Part shown: one piece after another, positions 27,376 through 36,104 of the stretch | How the letters are laid out: each line of letters starts with the position of its first letter | How positions within the stretch are numbered: position 1 is the stretch's first letter | Source: Alphaproteobacteria bacterium | Lineage (GTDB): Bacteria > Pseudomonadota > Alphaproteobacteria > Micropepsales > Micropepsaceae | Assembly (NCBI GenBank): GCA_947475445.1 | Contig: CANJLC010000002.1 | Span: 186,001 to 250,000 of the forward strand | Reading direction: 5' to 3' | DNA length: 64,000 nt | Translations under genes and position numbers: made by a program | Notes under the pieces: model-generated | What the model was told of the DNA's origin: nothing | Database searches by the model: none | What the model saw: the letters and a program-made list of their open reading frames with translations, nothing else

Positions 27376-28050
27376 CTATTTGACGCACGAATCAAGGCCG
27401 TCACGCGCCACCACGCTGGCCTGGCCGATCAGGAACCCGGCCCGTCCCGCCACATAGGGCCCGGGCGCTGACGCACTATATCTGTCGGGGCTGGGCAGCA
27501 CCGCCGCCAGCCGCGCCGCCTGCAGCCGCGTCAGCTTTGGCGCGCTGGTTCCAAAATAGGCCCGTGCCGCCGCTTCCGCGCCGAAATTGCCATGGCCCCA
27601 ATCCACCGTGTTGAGATAGGCCTGAAGGATGCGCTTCTTGGGCCACATCGCCTCGATCAGCACGGTGAGGTAGGTCTCAAGCCCCTTCCGCACCCACCCG
27701 CCGCGATAGCCCAGGAACAAGGTGCGGGCGGTTTGCTGGCTGATGGTGGAAGCGCCGCGCAGCCGCCGGCGGGGATTTTTTTCATGCGCCTTCACCGCCT
27801 TGTCGATCTGCTCGAAATCAAAGCCGTAATGGGAACAGAAATTCTGGTCTTCCGAGCCGATCACCGCCCGCCCCAGCACCGGCGGCAAATCGCCCGACCA
27901 TTTATAATGTGCGCCCTGTCCTGACAGCAGGCTGAACAGCATCTGCGGCGTGCCGGGCAGGGGAATAAAGCGAAAGACCAGCAGCGCCAGCAAAGGCGCC
28001 GCCACCAGAAGCACGAACAGCGCCAGGATGATCCGGCGGCCCAGCTTCAT
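27376..28050 (-). CDS. mtgA: Monofunctional biosynthetic peptidoglycan transglycosylase
   Basis: About 224 residues from ATG 28050 (ATG 28074 also possible). One N-terminal membrane anchor (IILALFVLLVAAPLLALLVF) is followed by a GT51 domain with the catalytic glutamate in IGSEDQNFCSHYGFD, RGASTISQQTARTLFL, and KKRILQAYLNTVDWG. There is no transpeptidase domain. It polymerises lipid II into glycan strands. It diverges from uppP, a second gene of the same pathway, 83 bp away. Confidence 0.92.
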   Translation of the reverse strand: MKLGRRIILALFVLLVAAPLLALLVFRFIPLPGTPQMLFSLLSGQGAHYKWSGDLPPVLGRAVIGSEDQNFCSHYGFDFEQIDKAVKAHEKNPRRRLRGASTISQQTARTLFLGYRGGWVRKGLETYLTVLIEAMWPKKRILQAYLNTVDWGHGNFGAEAAARAYFGTSAPKLTRLQAARLAAVLPSPDRYSASAPGPYVAGRAGFLIGQASVVARDGLDSCVK

Positions 28051-28133
28051 GCCTTTGATTCCCCCAATCCCCATGCCCCACCATACCAAAAAGACATGGA
28101 GACGGGTTATCGCTCCGTGCTAGTCCAAGCGCC

Positions 28134-28937
28134 ATGGACCACACCATTGTCGCCATCCTGCTGGGCATATTGGAAGGATTGACCGAATTCCTGCCGGTCT
28201 CCTCCACTGCCCATCTTCTGATTGCCGAGGATATCCTTGGCTTCCACCCGCCCGGCGAAGTCTTTCCCGTGGTGATCCAGCTTGGCGCGATCTTGGCGGT
28301 GGTGGCGGTCTATTGGCGCAAATTCGCTCAGGTGCTGGTGCAATTGCCCTCCTCGAAACAGGCGCAGCATTTCACCCTGACGGTGCTGATTGCCTTCGCG
28401 CCCGCCGTGGTGATCGGCCTGGCGCTGCACGGCTTTATCAAGGACGTGCTGTTCGCCCCCGCCATCGCGCCCTGGGTTATCGCCATCTCGCTGCTGGGCG
28501 GCGGCATCCTCATCCTGGTGCTGGAGAAGCTGCGGCCCGCGCCCCGTTTCACCGATGGCGACAGGCTTCCTTACATCAAGGCGCTGCAGATCGGGCTTTG
28601 CCAGGTGCTGGCGATTTTTCCCGGCGTGTCGCGCTCCGGCGCCACCATATTGGGCGGCGAGCTGCTGGGCGTGGGCCGCGAAGCGGTGGCGCATTTCACC
28701 TTTTACCTGGCTGTCCCGACCATGGTGGGGGCCACGGTGCTCGACATATATAAGAACAAGGACGCGCTGGCCGCTGCCGCCTGGGGCGATATCGCCATCG
28801 GCTTCGTGGTGGCGTTCCTTGTGGCGCTGGTGGTGGTGAAGGGTTTCATCGGCTTCCTCAGCCGCTATGGCCTGGCGCCGTTCGGCTGGTACCGCATCGC
28901 CGCCGGCTTGAGCCTTCTGGTCTGGCTTATGCTTTGA
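28134..28937 (+). CDS. uppP: Undecaprenyl-diphosphatase
   Basis: A 267-residue polytopic membrane protein with the BacA/UppP motifs EGLTEFLPVSSTAHLLI near residue 15 and PGVSRSGATILGGELLG near residue 165. It dephosphorylates undecaprenyl pyrophosphate, recycling the lipid carrier for peptidoglycan and polysaccharide synthesis; overproduction gives bacitracin resistance in relatives. Its 3' end overlaps the next minus-strand gene by 11 bases. Confidence 0.95.
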   Translation: MDHTIVAILLGILEGLTEFLPVSSTAHLLIAEDILGFHPPGEVFPVVIQLGAILAVVAVYWRKFAQVLVQLPSSKQAQHFTLTVLIAFAPAVVIGLALHGFIKDVLFAPAIAPWVIAISLLGGGILILVLEKLRPAPRFTDGDRLPYIKALQIGLCQVLAIFPGVSRSGATILGGELLGVGREAVAHFTFYLAVPTMVGATVLDIYKNKDALAAAAWGDIAIGFVVAFLVALVVVKGFIGFLSRYGLAPFGWYRIAAGLSLLVWLML

Positions 28938-29889
28938 ACTTGGCCGCGTCGGCCAGCAGCGCATATTCGCCCTTGGCGCGATAACGCCAAAGATAAGACG
29001 GCACTTCGGCTTCCACCGAATTTCCCGTGATGCCCAGATCGGCCAGCGTCAAGGCGCCGGGCGACACCACATTGTCGGATTTCAGCAGCCGCACCTGGTC
29101 CACCGTCAGCAGCGGGCCCGGACCCATCTGCAGGAAAAACGCGTTCCACATGGCAAGTCCGAAAGGCACCGGCACCAGGAGGCGCTTGCGGCCGGTTTCC
29201 TTGCACACGATCTGCAGCAATTGCTTGAAGGTGTAGATGTTGGGCCCGCCTAGTTCATAGGTCTTGCCCCGCGCGGGTTCGCTGTCCAGCGCCCTGGCGA
29301 TGGCGGCGGCGACGTCGCCCACGAACACCGGCTGGAATTTCGTCTTGCCGCCGCCGATCAGGGGCAGGACCGGGACAAAGCGCGCCAGCGAGGCGAACAG
29401 GTTGAAGAAATTGTCTTCCGGCCCGAACACGATGGACGGGCGCAGGATGGTGGCGGCCGGGAAGGCGGCCCTCAGCCGTGTTTCGCCCAGGGCCTTGCTC
29501 TGGGCATAGCGCGAATCGGATTGCGCACTGGCGCCAATGGCCGAGACATGCACCACGGCCTTCACCCCGGCGCGCGCCGCGGCCTCGCCGATATTGTGGG
29601 CGCCGTCGGAATGGACATCCTCGAAACCCTGGCCGCGCTGGGTCAGCACGCCGCACAGATTGACCACGGCATCGGCGCCGGAGAGGGCGGCGGCCACCTG
29701 GTCGGGGTCGGTGACATCGCATTTCACGGCGGCGATCTGGCCCACCGCACCGGCAGTCTTGAGGAAAAATGTGCTGTTGGGGTGGCGCACCGCCACCCGG
29801 ATGCGCCAGCCGGCCTTGGCCAGGGCGCGGACGGTATGGCGGCCCAGAAAGCCCGAACCCCCGAAGATCGTGACCAGCCTGGTGTCCAT
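28927..29889 (-). CDS. NAD(P)-binding epimerase-like protein, complex I NDUFA9-like
   Basis: A 320-residue atypical short-chain reductase. It has the Rossmann start VTIFGGSGFLGRHTVRAL, VVNLCGVL, and HVSAIGASAQSDSRYAQSKA (active-site region with Ser and YxxxK-like YAQSK). FGPEDNFFNLFASLARFVPVLP and GGPNIYTFKQLLQ are typical of the NDUFA9-like clade that alphaproteobacteria encode near queG and uppP. It may be an accessory factor of respiratory complex I or a sugar/ubiquinone-related reductase. Confidence 0.85.
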   Translation of the reverse strand: MDTRLVTIFGGSGFLGRHTVRALAKAGWRIRVAVRHPNSTFFLKTAGAVGQIAAVKCDVTDPDQVAAALSGADAVVNLCGVLTQRGQGFEDVHSDGAHNIGEAAARAGVKAVVHVSAIGASAQSDSRYAQSKALGETRLRAAFPAATILRPSIVFGPEDNFFNLFASLARFVPVLPLIGGGKTKFQPVFVGDVAAAIARALDSEPARGKTYELGGPNIYTFKQLLQIVCKETGRKRLLVPVPFGLAMWNAFFLQMGPGPLLTVDQVRLLKSDNVVSPGALTLADLGITGNSVEAEVPSYLWRYRAKGEYALLADAAKFKA

Positions 29890-30034
29890 GACTCAAACCC
29901 GTGGGAATTGCCGGGCCTGTTTAGCCAAACCGGGCCCCCGCGGAAAGGCCCCAAATTGCCCCGGGAATAGGCCGGGAATCGAGGCAGTTGACGGGGGGAT
30001 CAGCCCCCCCTAAACATCGCGCCCTTCGGCATCT

Positions 30035-30117
<83 letters not shown>

Positions 30118-30119
<2 letters not shown>

Positions 30120-30152
30120 TTCTTTTGTGCGCCCCTGGCGCACAAAAGAATG
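30118..30152. repeat. Perfect 16-bp inverted repeat at the 3' end of tRNA-Leu
   Basis: CATTCTTTTGTGCGCC (30118-30133) and its exact complement (30137-30152) are separated by CCT. It overlaps the final CA of the tRNA. There is no T-run on the right arm, so it is not a textbook terminator, although the left arm carries TTTT. It could terminate the tRNA transcript or guide 3' processing. Confidence 0.85.
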
Positions 30153-30228
30153 ACAAGGCCGGGCGGCTGTCTGCCCAACTTCGCCTGCATGGGCGAGCAT
30201 CCCTCCAAAGACGAGAAGTGTTTAAGCC

Positions 30229-30933
30229 ATGCAGGATCAGCAACTGACAGGATTGATCCGTGAAGGGATCGAAGCCCTCAACAACAACCATCTGGAGCCG
30301 GCCCGCGACGCGCTCAAGAAAGCTGTCGCGCTGGAAGCCGGCCATCCGGTGGCGCTTTATTTTCTTGGCCTGACGCTGTGCAAGCTGGGTCAGTGGCAGG
30401 AGGCCGAGCCCTATTTGCGCCGCGCCTGCCAGATCAGTCCCGAAAAGGCCGATGTCACCTTGCAGCTGGCCCAGTGCCTGCGCGCCCAGCGCCGCGCCGG
30501 CGAGGCCATAGTGCTGTGCCGCAAGCTGCTGCTGCAGGTGCCGGGCCATGCCGGGGCGGTGCTGGAGCTGGCCAAGGCGCAGCAGGACTGCGGCGATGTG
30601 GCCGGTGCGGAGCAATCCTTCCGCGCGCTGCTGGATTTTCCGCCCGCGCTCGAACTGGCGACGCTCAACCTCAGCGACCTGCTGGGTTCGTCCGGCCGCG
30701 CCGCCGAGGCGGAAACGCTTTTGCGCGCCGCGCTGGCCAGGCCGCGCGACAATGCCCAGTTGCAGGACGCCCTGACCTTCCAGCTTGCCAGGAGCCTGCG
30801 GGCGCAACTGCGCTTTGCAGAGGCGCTGGCCCTGCTGGGAACGCTGGGCGCGGAATTCACGCAAAGCGCCATTGCCGATGTGCAGCGCGAACGCGCCGTC
30901 AATCTGCAACATCTGGGTTCGACGGCGCAATAA
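30229..30933 (+). CDS. Cytosolic TPR-repeat protein
   Basis: A 234-residue all-helical protein without a signal peptide. TPR units are visible at LIREGIEALNNNHLEPARDA, VALYFLGLTLCKLGQWQEAE, VTLQLAQCLRAQRRAGEAIV and AVLELAKAQQDCGDVAGAEQ. It probably mediates protein-protein contacts. In some relatives such repeats are the front part of sulfotransferase or glycosyltransferase proteins, but here the gene stops after the repeats. Function unknown. Confidence 0.78.
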   Translation: MQDQQLTGLIREGIEALNNNHLEPARDALKKAVALEAGHPVALYFLGLTLCKLGQWQEAEPYLRRACQISPEKADVTLQLAQCLRAQRRAGEAIVLCRKLLLQVPGHAGAVLELAKAQQDCGDVAGAEQSFRALLDFPPALELATLNLSDLLGSSGRAAEAETLLRAALARPRDNAQLQDALTFQLARSLRAQLRFAEALALLGTLGAEFTQSAIADVQRERAVNLQHLGSTAQ

Positions 30934-31076
30934 AAGTCCTTGAGCCGGTGCTGGGACGGGGCGGGGGCCGATTGCCGTCTTGTCACATGCCAGGCGGCTT
31001 GAACCAGCCATGTTTGCGGAGCAGTGTCGCTTTCAACACAGAACAGTGACGAGGGGCGCTATCGAAGGAGTTGCTC

Positions 31077-31469
31077 GTGCATCGTTTTGCGCTCGCCGGA
31101 ATTTTTGCCGTTCTTTCCACGCTCGCATTTTTCGGCTGCGCCAACGCGCAGGACGCCCCTGCACCTGCTGCCGCTGCGCCCTCTGCTGCTCCCGCCGATG
31201 GCGGCGCCGCGCTGGCAGCCGATGAGTCCTACAAGCGCCTGCCGCCCGGCGAGGGCCGCGACACCAAGATCCGCGTCTGCTCGGTCTGTCATGACCCCGA
31301 GCGCGCCGCCGACGAACGCCGCGACCTGGAAGGGTTCCAGGCGCTGATGAGCGAGATGCAGGGCAATGGCGCGGCCGCCACGGGAGAAGAGTTCGAGAAG
31401 ATTGCGCAGTACCTGGCCAAGTCCTTCCCGCCGGGAAAGCCCAAGGATGCCGCACCGCCGGCGCCCTGA
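31077..31469 (+). CDS. Exported cytochrome c-like protein
   Basis: 130 residues from GTG 31077, six bases after AAGGAG (TTG 31071 directly abuts that site and is unlikely). A signal peptide (FALAGIFAVLSTLAFFGCANA) is followed by an Ala/Pro-rich linker and a small domain with one heme motif CSVCH and candidate axial methionines in FQALMSEMQG. The EEFEKIAQYLAKSF helix is the usual class I C-terminal helix. It lies just before the TonB-receptor-like array on the same strand. Confidence 0.8.
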   Translation: MHRFALAGIFAVLSTLAFFGCANAQDAPAPAAAAPSAAPADGGAALAADESYKRLPPGEGRDTKIRVCSVCHDPERAADERRDLEGFQALMSEMQGNGAAATGEEFEKIAQYLAKSFPPGKPKDAAPPAP

Positions 31470-31660
31470 CTTATCTGTAATCTGAAAATTCGTTGTGCAG
31501 CTTTGCGCGTGCCTGCGCGGAGTGCGGGTTTTTTCGCGATTTGTTGCAAAAGTGTGTCGGGGCATTGCGCGCCGGGGGGTTGGCAAAGACCCGGGGTTAA
31601 CTCAATTTGCGCAACACCGCCTTTCAAGGCGGATGAAAAAAGACGGAAAATTCAGGGCGC

Positions 31661-33683
31661 ATGCGCGGTCGGTCGGGGCAGGGGTTCGGGGCATGCTTGC
31701 CCGCGGCAGGACGCGGCCTTGCGGTCCTGTTGCTGCTGATCGCGCCGATGCATGCCGCGCGGGCGCAAACCGATATCCGCGATCACATCACCGCCTATGC
31801 GCCGGCTTTTTTCGCGGCCCAGCAACCGTCCAGCGCGCTGGAGATGGTCAACCTCCTGCCGGGCTTCACCCTGGTGGAAGGCGACACCAATGTGCGCGGC
31901 TATTCCGGCGCCATCGGCAATGTGCTGATTGACGGCCGCCCGCCCGCCAGCAAGCAGGACACGCTGTCCGATACGCTCAAGCGCATTCCTTCCAATTCGG
32001 TGGGCCATGTTGAACTGATGCGGCCGGGCGTGGCCGGCATCGACATGCAGGGCTATGCGCTTCTCGCCAATGTGGTGCGCAAGGTTTCCACCGCGCCGCG
32101 CATCCGGCTGGAAGCCGAATACATGCAATATCCCCACGGCAAATCCGCGCCCAAATGGGCGGGCGAGATTTCGCTGGGCAAGACCTATGTGCTGGACCTG
32201 CAGGGTTCGATCTACCGCGACATCCTGGTGCCGTTCGGGTACGGCTCGAAGAACCGCTACCGCTCCGATGGCAGCCCGCTGCAGCTCGCCAACTATGACC
32301 ATCCCAAGTACCAGGACACGTGGTTGCTGCAGGGCACCTATCGCATGCCGTTGCTGGGCGGCAATTTCCGCGTCAACGGCCTGGTCAATGACGGCCGCGC
32401 CATCGGCGTGATCGACGAGCAGGATTTCTATCCCGTGCGTACCTTCAGCGGCGGCGGCGAGCGCGAGATGCGCAGCAACAACGAATTCGGCGTCCAATAC
32501 ACCCATCCAATGTGGGGCGGGGCAGAGGTGGAGGTCATCGGCATCCGCCGCAGCACCAACCTGCACCTGGCCCAGGGCGTGACGGCGGCCGGCAGGCCAC
32601 AGCGTGCTGCGCCAGAAACTGGACGACTGGAACTTCGAAATGGGCGTGGAAGGCGCGCTCAATGGCATGAACAACCGCATCGCCTGGCGCAATCAGGGGG
32701 TGCTGGTGCCGCTGCCCAGCGCAAACGTCAAGCTGTACGAAATCCGCGGCGAGGGTTTCCTCAAGGCCACCTGGCATGTGCTTCCCGAACTGACGCTGGA
32801 GGCGGGCAGCCGCTATGAAAAGTCCCAGCTCAAGCAGCAGGGCGACACGGTGCGCACGCGCAAGCTCTCCTATCTCAAGCCCAGTGCGCTGGTGACCTGG
32901 GAATTTGCCCCCAGCGACGAAGTCCGGCTAGGCTATGAGCGCCAGGCCGGCCAGCTCGACTTCAACAATTTCGTCTCATCGGTCAATCTCAGCCAGGGCC
33001 AGGTGTCCAGCGGCAATCCCAATTTGCGTCCTTATACGCTGTGGCAGACCGAACTGGCCTGGGAGCATCGCTTCTCGCCCGGCTCGCTGACGCTGACGGC
33101 GCGCGACCAGCGCATTTCCGATACTTATGACCGCATCATGCTGGCCTCGGCGGCGGGCTTGCTCGACGCGCTGGGCAATGTCGGCAGTGGCAAGCGCCGC
33201 GAGTTCCAGGCCAATTTCAACATGCCGATGGACTGGGCCAATCCGGCCCTGGCGGGCGTCACCATCCAAGGCAGCTGGCTCAGGCGCTTCAGCAGCGTGA
33301 TGGATCCGCTGACCGGCGAGGAACGCCGCATCTCCGGCGACAATGGCACCGAAGGCAAGGTCACCATCACCAAGGACGTGCCCGCCGCGCGCATGCGTTA
33401 CGGCGTCACCTACACTCACTCCGTGGACAAGCCGAACTGGCGCTTCAACGAATTCATGCGCAACCTCAACCCCGAATTCATCGACGCCTTTGTCGAGTAC
33501 AAGCCGGCGCCGGACTGGCAGATAAGGCTGATCGGGGAAAACCTCACCGACCGGCCCATAAGCCGCATCCGCGACGTCTATGCCGGTCCGCGCAACAGCG
33601 CCGCCAAGAATTACATAGAGTTTAATCCCGAGGACACGGGCATGCGGGTGGGCCTCAATATCCAGCACACCTTGGGCCAATAG
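31661..33683 (+). pseudogene. TonB-dependent receptor-like protein, copy 1 of array, frameshifted
   Basis: The N-terminal part (signal peptide, then the plug segment with NVRGYSGAIGNVLIDGRPPA and PGVAGIDMQGYALLANVVRK) reads in one frame to about 32592. The barrel part (SVLRQKLDDWNFEMGVEGAL onward to GLNIQHTLGQ) continues in the +1 frame to 33683. Compared with copy 2, some 15 residues are missing around the junction, so a deletion that is not a multiple of three has broken the gene. The rest remains well conserved, which suggests recent loss. Most similar to copy 2. Confidence 0.8.
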
Positions 33684-33687
33684 AGGC

Positions 33688-33722
33688 AAAATCGGGGCGC
33701 CAAGGCCGTTTTGCCGATTTTT
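33688..33722 (+). terminator. Possible intrinsic terminator after copy 1
   Basis: AAAATCGG (33688-33695) can pair with CCGATTTT (33714-33721) with a long 18-base loop that itself is GC-rich, followed by a short T-run. Weak evidence. Confidence 0.35.
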
Positions 33723-33727
33723 GCGAC

Positions 33728-33744
33728 AAAGCTTTACAAGCTTT
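33728..33744. repeat. Short palindrome between receptor copies 1 and 2
   Basis: AAAGCTT-TAC-AAGCTTT is a perfect 7-bp inverted repeat about 110 bp upstream of copy 2. It could be an operator, but no equivalent is seen before the other copies. Confidence 0.35.
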
Positions 33745-33855
33745 TGCCCATGGTGGCCCCCAAGCCACTGGAAAAACACCATAAACATGGCATAACGGCT
33801 AATGTTGCTGATAATTGCGTCGGCGCAGGGGCCGACGAAGAGGGATTGAAACCAG

Positions 33856-35940
33856 GTGTTTAAACGCCCGCATGGACCGGTGCTGGTCTTTGCTGCGCTT
33901 CTCGCTGCCGCCCCTGCCGGGGCGCAAACGGAAATCCGCGAGCACGTTACCGCCTATCCCCCCGCCTATTTCGCCGGCAACCAGCCATCATCGGCGCTGG
34001 ACATGGCCAACCTGCTGCCGGGCTTCACCCTGGTGGAAGGCGACAGCAATGTGCGCGGTTATTCCGGCGCGGTCGGCAATGTGCTGGTCGACGGCCGCCC
34101 GCCGGCTTCCAAACAGGACAAGCTGTCCGACATCCTCAAGCGCATTCCCGCCAGTGCGGTGGAACGCGTCGAGCTGCTGCGTCCCGGCGTGGCGGGCATC
34201 GACATGCAGGGCTATGCGCTGCTGGCCAATGTGGTGCGCAAGGTCTCGACGGCGCCGCGCATCCGCGCCGAAGTGGAATATCTGCAGTTCGGCCACGGCA
34301 AATCCTCGCCCAAATGGGCGGGTGAAATCTCGCTGGGGCAGACCTATGTGCTGGACCTGCAAGGCTCGATCAGCCGTGAGATTGCCGGCGGTGGGGGTGG
34401 CCCGGGCGGTGGCGGCGGCGGCGGTGCCGGCGGCGGCGGCCCGACCGGCTACGGCGTCAAGAACCGTTTCAAGCCGGACGGCAGTCCGCTCCTGCTCAAT
34501 ACCTTCGATCATCCGCGCTACAACGACATCTGGCTGGTGTCCGGCACCTGGCGCCAGCCCTTGCTGGGCGGGGCGCTGCGTTTCAACGCCCTGGTCAACG
34601 AGAACCGCGGCCGCGGCGTCATCGACCAGCAGGACTACTATCCTGCCATCAGCCGTACCGGCGGCAGCGAACGCGAGAACAGGTCCGCCAACGAATTCGG
34701 CATTCAATATACCCATGCCCTGTGGCCGGGCGCGGAAGCCGAAGCGATCGGCATCCGCCGCAGCACCAATTTCCACCAGACCCAGACCCAGACCTCCACC
34801 ACCAGCACTCTGCAGGCGATCAAGGCGGCAGGCACCGACGAAAGCATCCTGCGCAGCGTGCTGCGCCTGCGTGGCGGCAGCTGGAGCTTGGAGAGCGGCG
34901 TGGAAGGGGCGCTGAACGGCCTCGACAACCGCATCGCCTATCGCAGCAATGGCACGCTCATTCCGCTGCCCTCCGCCAATGTCAAAGTCTCGGAAGTGCG
35001 CGGTGAGGGTTTCCTGATCGGCACCTGGCATGTGCTGCCGGTGCTGACGCTGGAAGCCGGCGCGCGCTATGAAATGTCCCAGCTCAAGCAGCAGGGCGAC
35101 GCCATCCTGACCCGCAAGCTCTCCTATCTCAAGCCGCATGGCCTGCTCACCTGGAATGTCACCGGCAGCGACGAGCTGCGTTTCCTTTATGAACGCCAGG
35201 CGGGCCAGCTGGACTTCAACAATTTCGTGTCCTCGGTGCAGATTTCCCAGGGCAATGTGCAGGGCGGCAATCCCAACCTGAAGCCTTATACCCAATGGGT
35301 ATCCGAACTGACCTGGGAGCATCGCTTCGCCCAGGGCTCTCTGGTGCTGACGGCGCGCGACGAGCGCATTTCCAACGCGGTGGACCGCATCATGCTGAGT
35401 TCGCCCGCTGGTCTGCTGGACGCGGTGGGCAATGTCGGCTCCGGCAAGCGCCAGGAATTCCAGGCCAGCTACAATGTCCCGCTGGACTGGGTCGCGCCCC
35501 TGTTCAGCGGCACGACGGTGCAGGGCAGCTTCCTCAAGCGCTTCACCCATGTCACCGATCCCCTGACGGGCGAGGGTCGCCGGATCTCGATGGAGAACGA
35601 TCCCGAGGGCAAGGTGACCGTCACCAAGGATGTGCCCGCCGTGCATATGCGCTGGGGCGTCACCTTCGCCAACCAGAGCGAACGCCGTTCCTTCCGCTTC
35701 AACGAACTGGGGCGCAACCACCAGGCCGAGAATTTCGACGCCTTTGTCGAATACAAGCCCGCGCCCGGCTGGCAGATCCGCCTGTTCGGCGAGAATCTCA
35801 CCGACCGGCCCCAGACCCGTATTCGCCGCGTCTTTGCCGGGCCGCGAAACCTGTTCCCCGTCGAGACCTACACCGAGTTCAATCCCCAGAGTCAGGGTAC
35901 CCGGATCGGCCTGAACATCCAGCACACCTTCGGGGAATGA
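33856..35940 (+). CDS. TonB-dependent receptor-like outer-membrane protein, copy 2
   Basis: 694 residues from GTG 33856: signal peptide ending PAGAQ, plug domain (residues about 25-150 with NVRGYSGAVGNVLVDGRPPA, DKLSDILKRIPASAVERVEL, GIDMQGYALLANVVRK), then a beta barrel ending GLNIQHTFGE. An FxNLTDRP motif (GENLTDRPQTRIRRVFAGPR) near the C-terminus is typical of TonB receptors. Unique to this copy is a glycine tract at residues about 178-196. No obvious siderophore or cobalamin signature. It is expected to import a ligand across the outer membrane with TonB energy. Confidence 0.85.
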   Translation: MFKRPHGPVLVFAALLAAAPAGAQTEIREHVTAYPPAYFAGNQPSSALDMANLLPGFTLVEGDSNVRGYSGAVGNVLVDGRPPASKQDKLSDILKRIPASAVERVELLRPGVAGIDMQGYALLANVVRKVSTAPRIRAEVEYLQFGHGKSSPKWAGEISLGQTYVLDLQGSISREIAGGGGGPGGGGGGGAGGGGPTGYGVKNRFKPDGSPLLLNTFDHPRYNDIWLVSGTWRQPLLGGALRFNALVNENRGRGVIDQQDYYPAISRTGGSERENRSANEFGIQYTHALWPGAEAEAIGIRRSTNFHQTQTQTSTTSTLQAIKAAGTDESILRSVLRLRGGSWSLESGVEGALNGLDNRIAYRSNGTLIPLPSANVKVSEVRGEGFLIGTWHVLPVLTLEAGARYEMSQLKQQGDAILTRKLSYLKPHGLLTWNVTGSDELRFLYERQAGQLDFNNFVSSVQISQGNVQGGNPNLKPYTQWVSELTWEHRFAQGSLVLTARDERISNAVDRIMLSSPAGLLDAVGNVGSGKRQEFQASYNVPLDWVAPLFSGTTVQGSFLKRFTHVTDPLTGEGRRISMENDPEGKVTVTKDVPAVHMRWGVTFANQSERRSFRFNELGRNHQAENFDAFVEYKPAPGWQIRLFGENLTDRPQTRIRRVFAGPRNLFPVETYTEFNPQSQGTRIGLNIQHTFGE

Positions 35941-36104
35941 GCCCCGGCGCGCCGCTGGCACGCCCAAACAGTGGCAACATTACACGGGCGCAACGGGCCG
36001 GAACCCGTTGATTCTTGCCGCGGGTTTTCTGGATATCAACGGCAAATCTGGGCATAAGGGCATCCTGGCGTAATCTGACGAATCAAAGGGCAAGAGCCGA
36101 GGGG

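Noticed and set aside
36000-36030. GGAAC upstream of receptor copy 3 as an EcfG promoter
   Set aside because: No GTT at 16-17 bases; first GTT-like match is too far.
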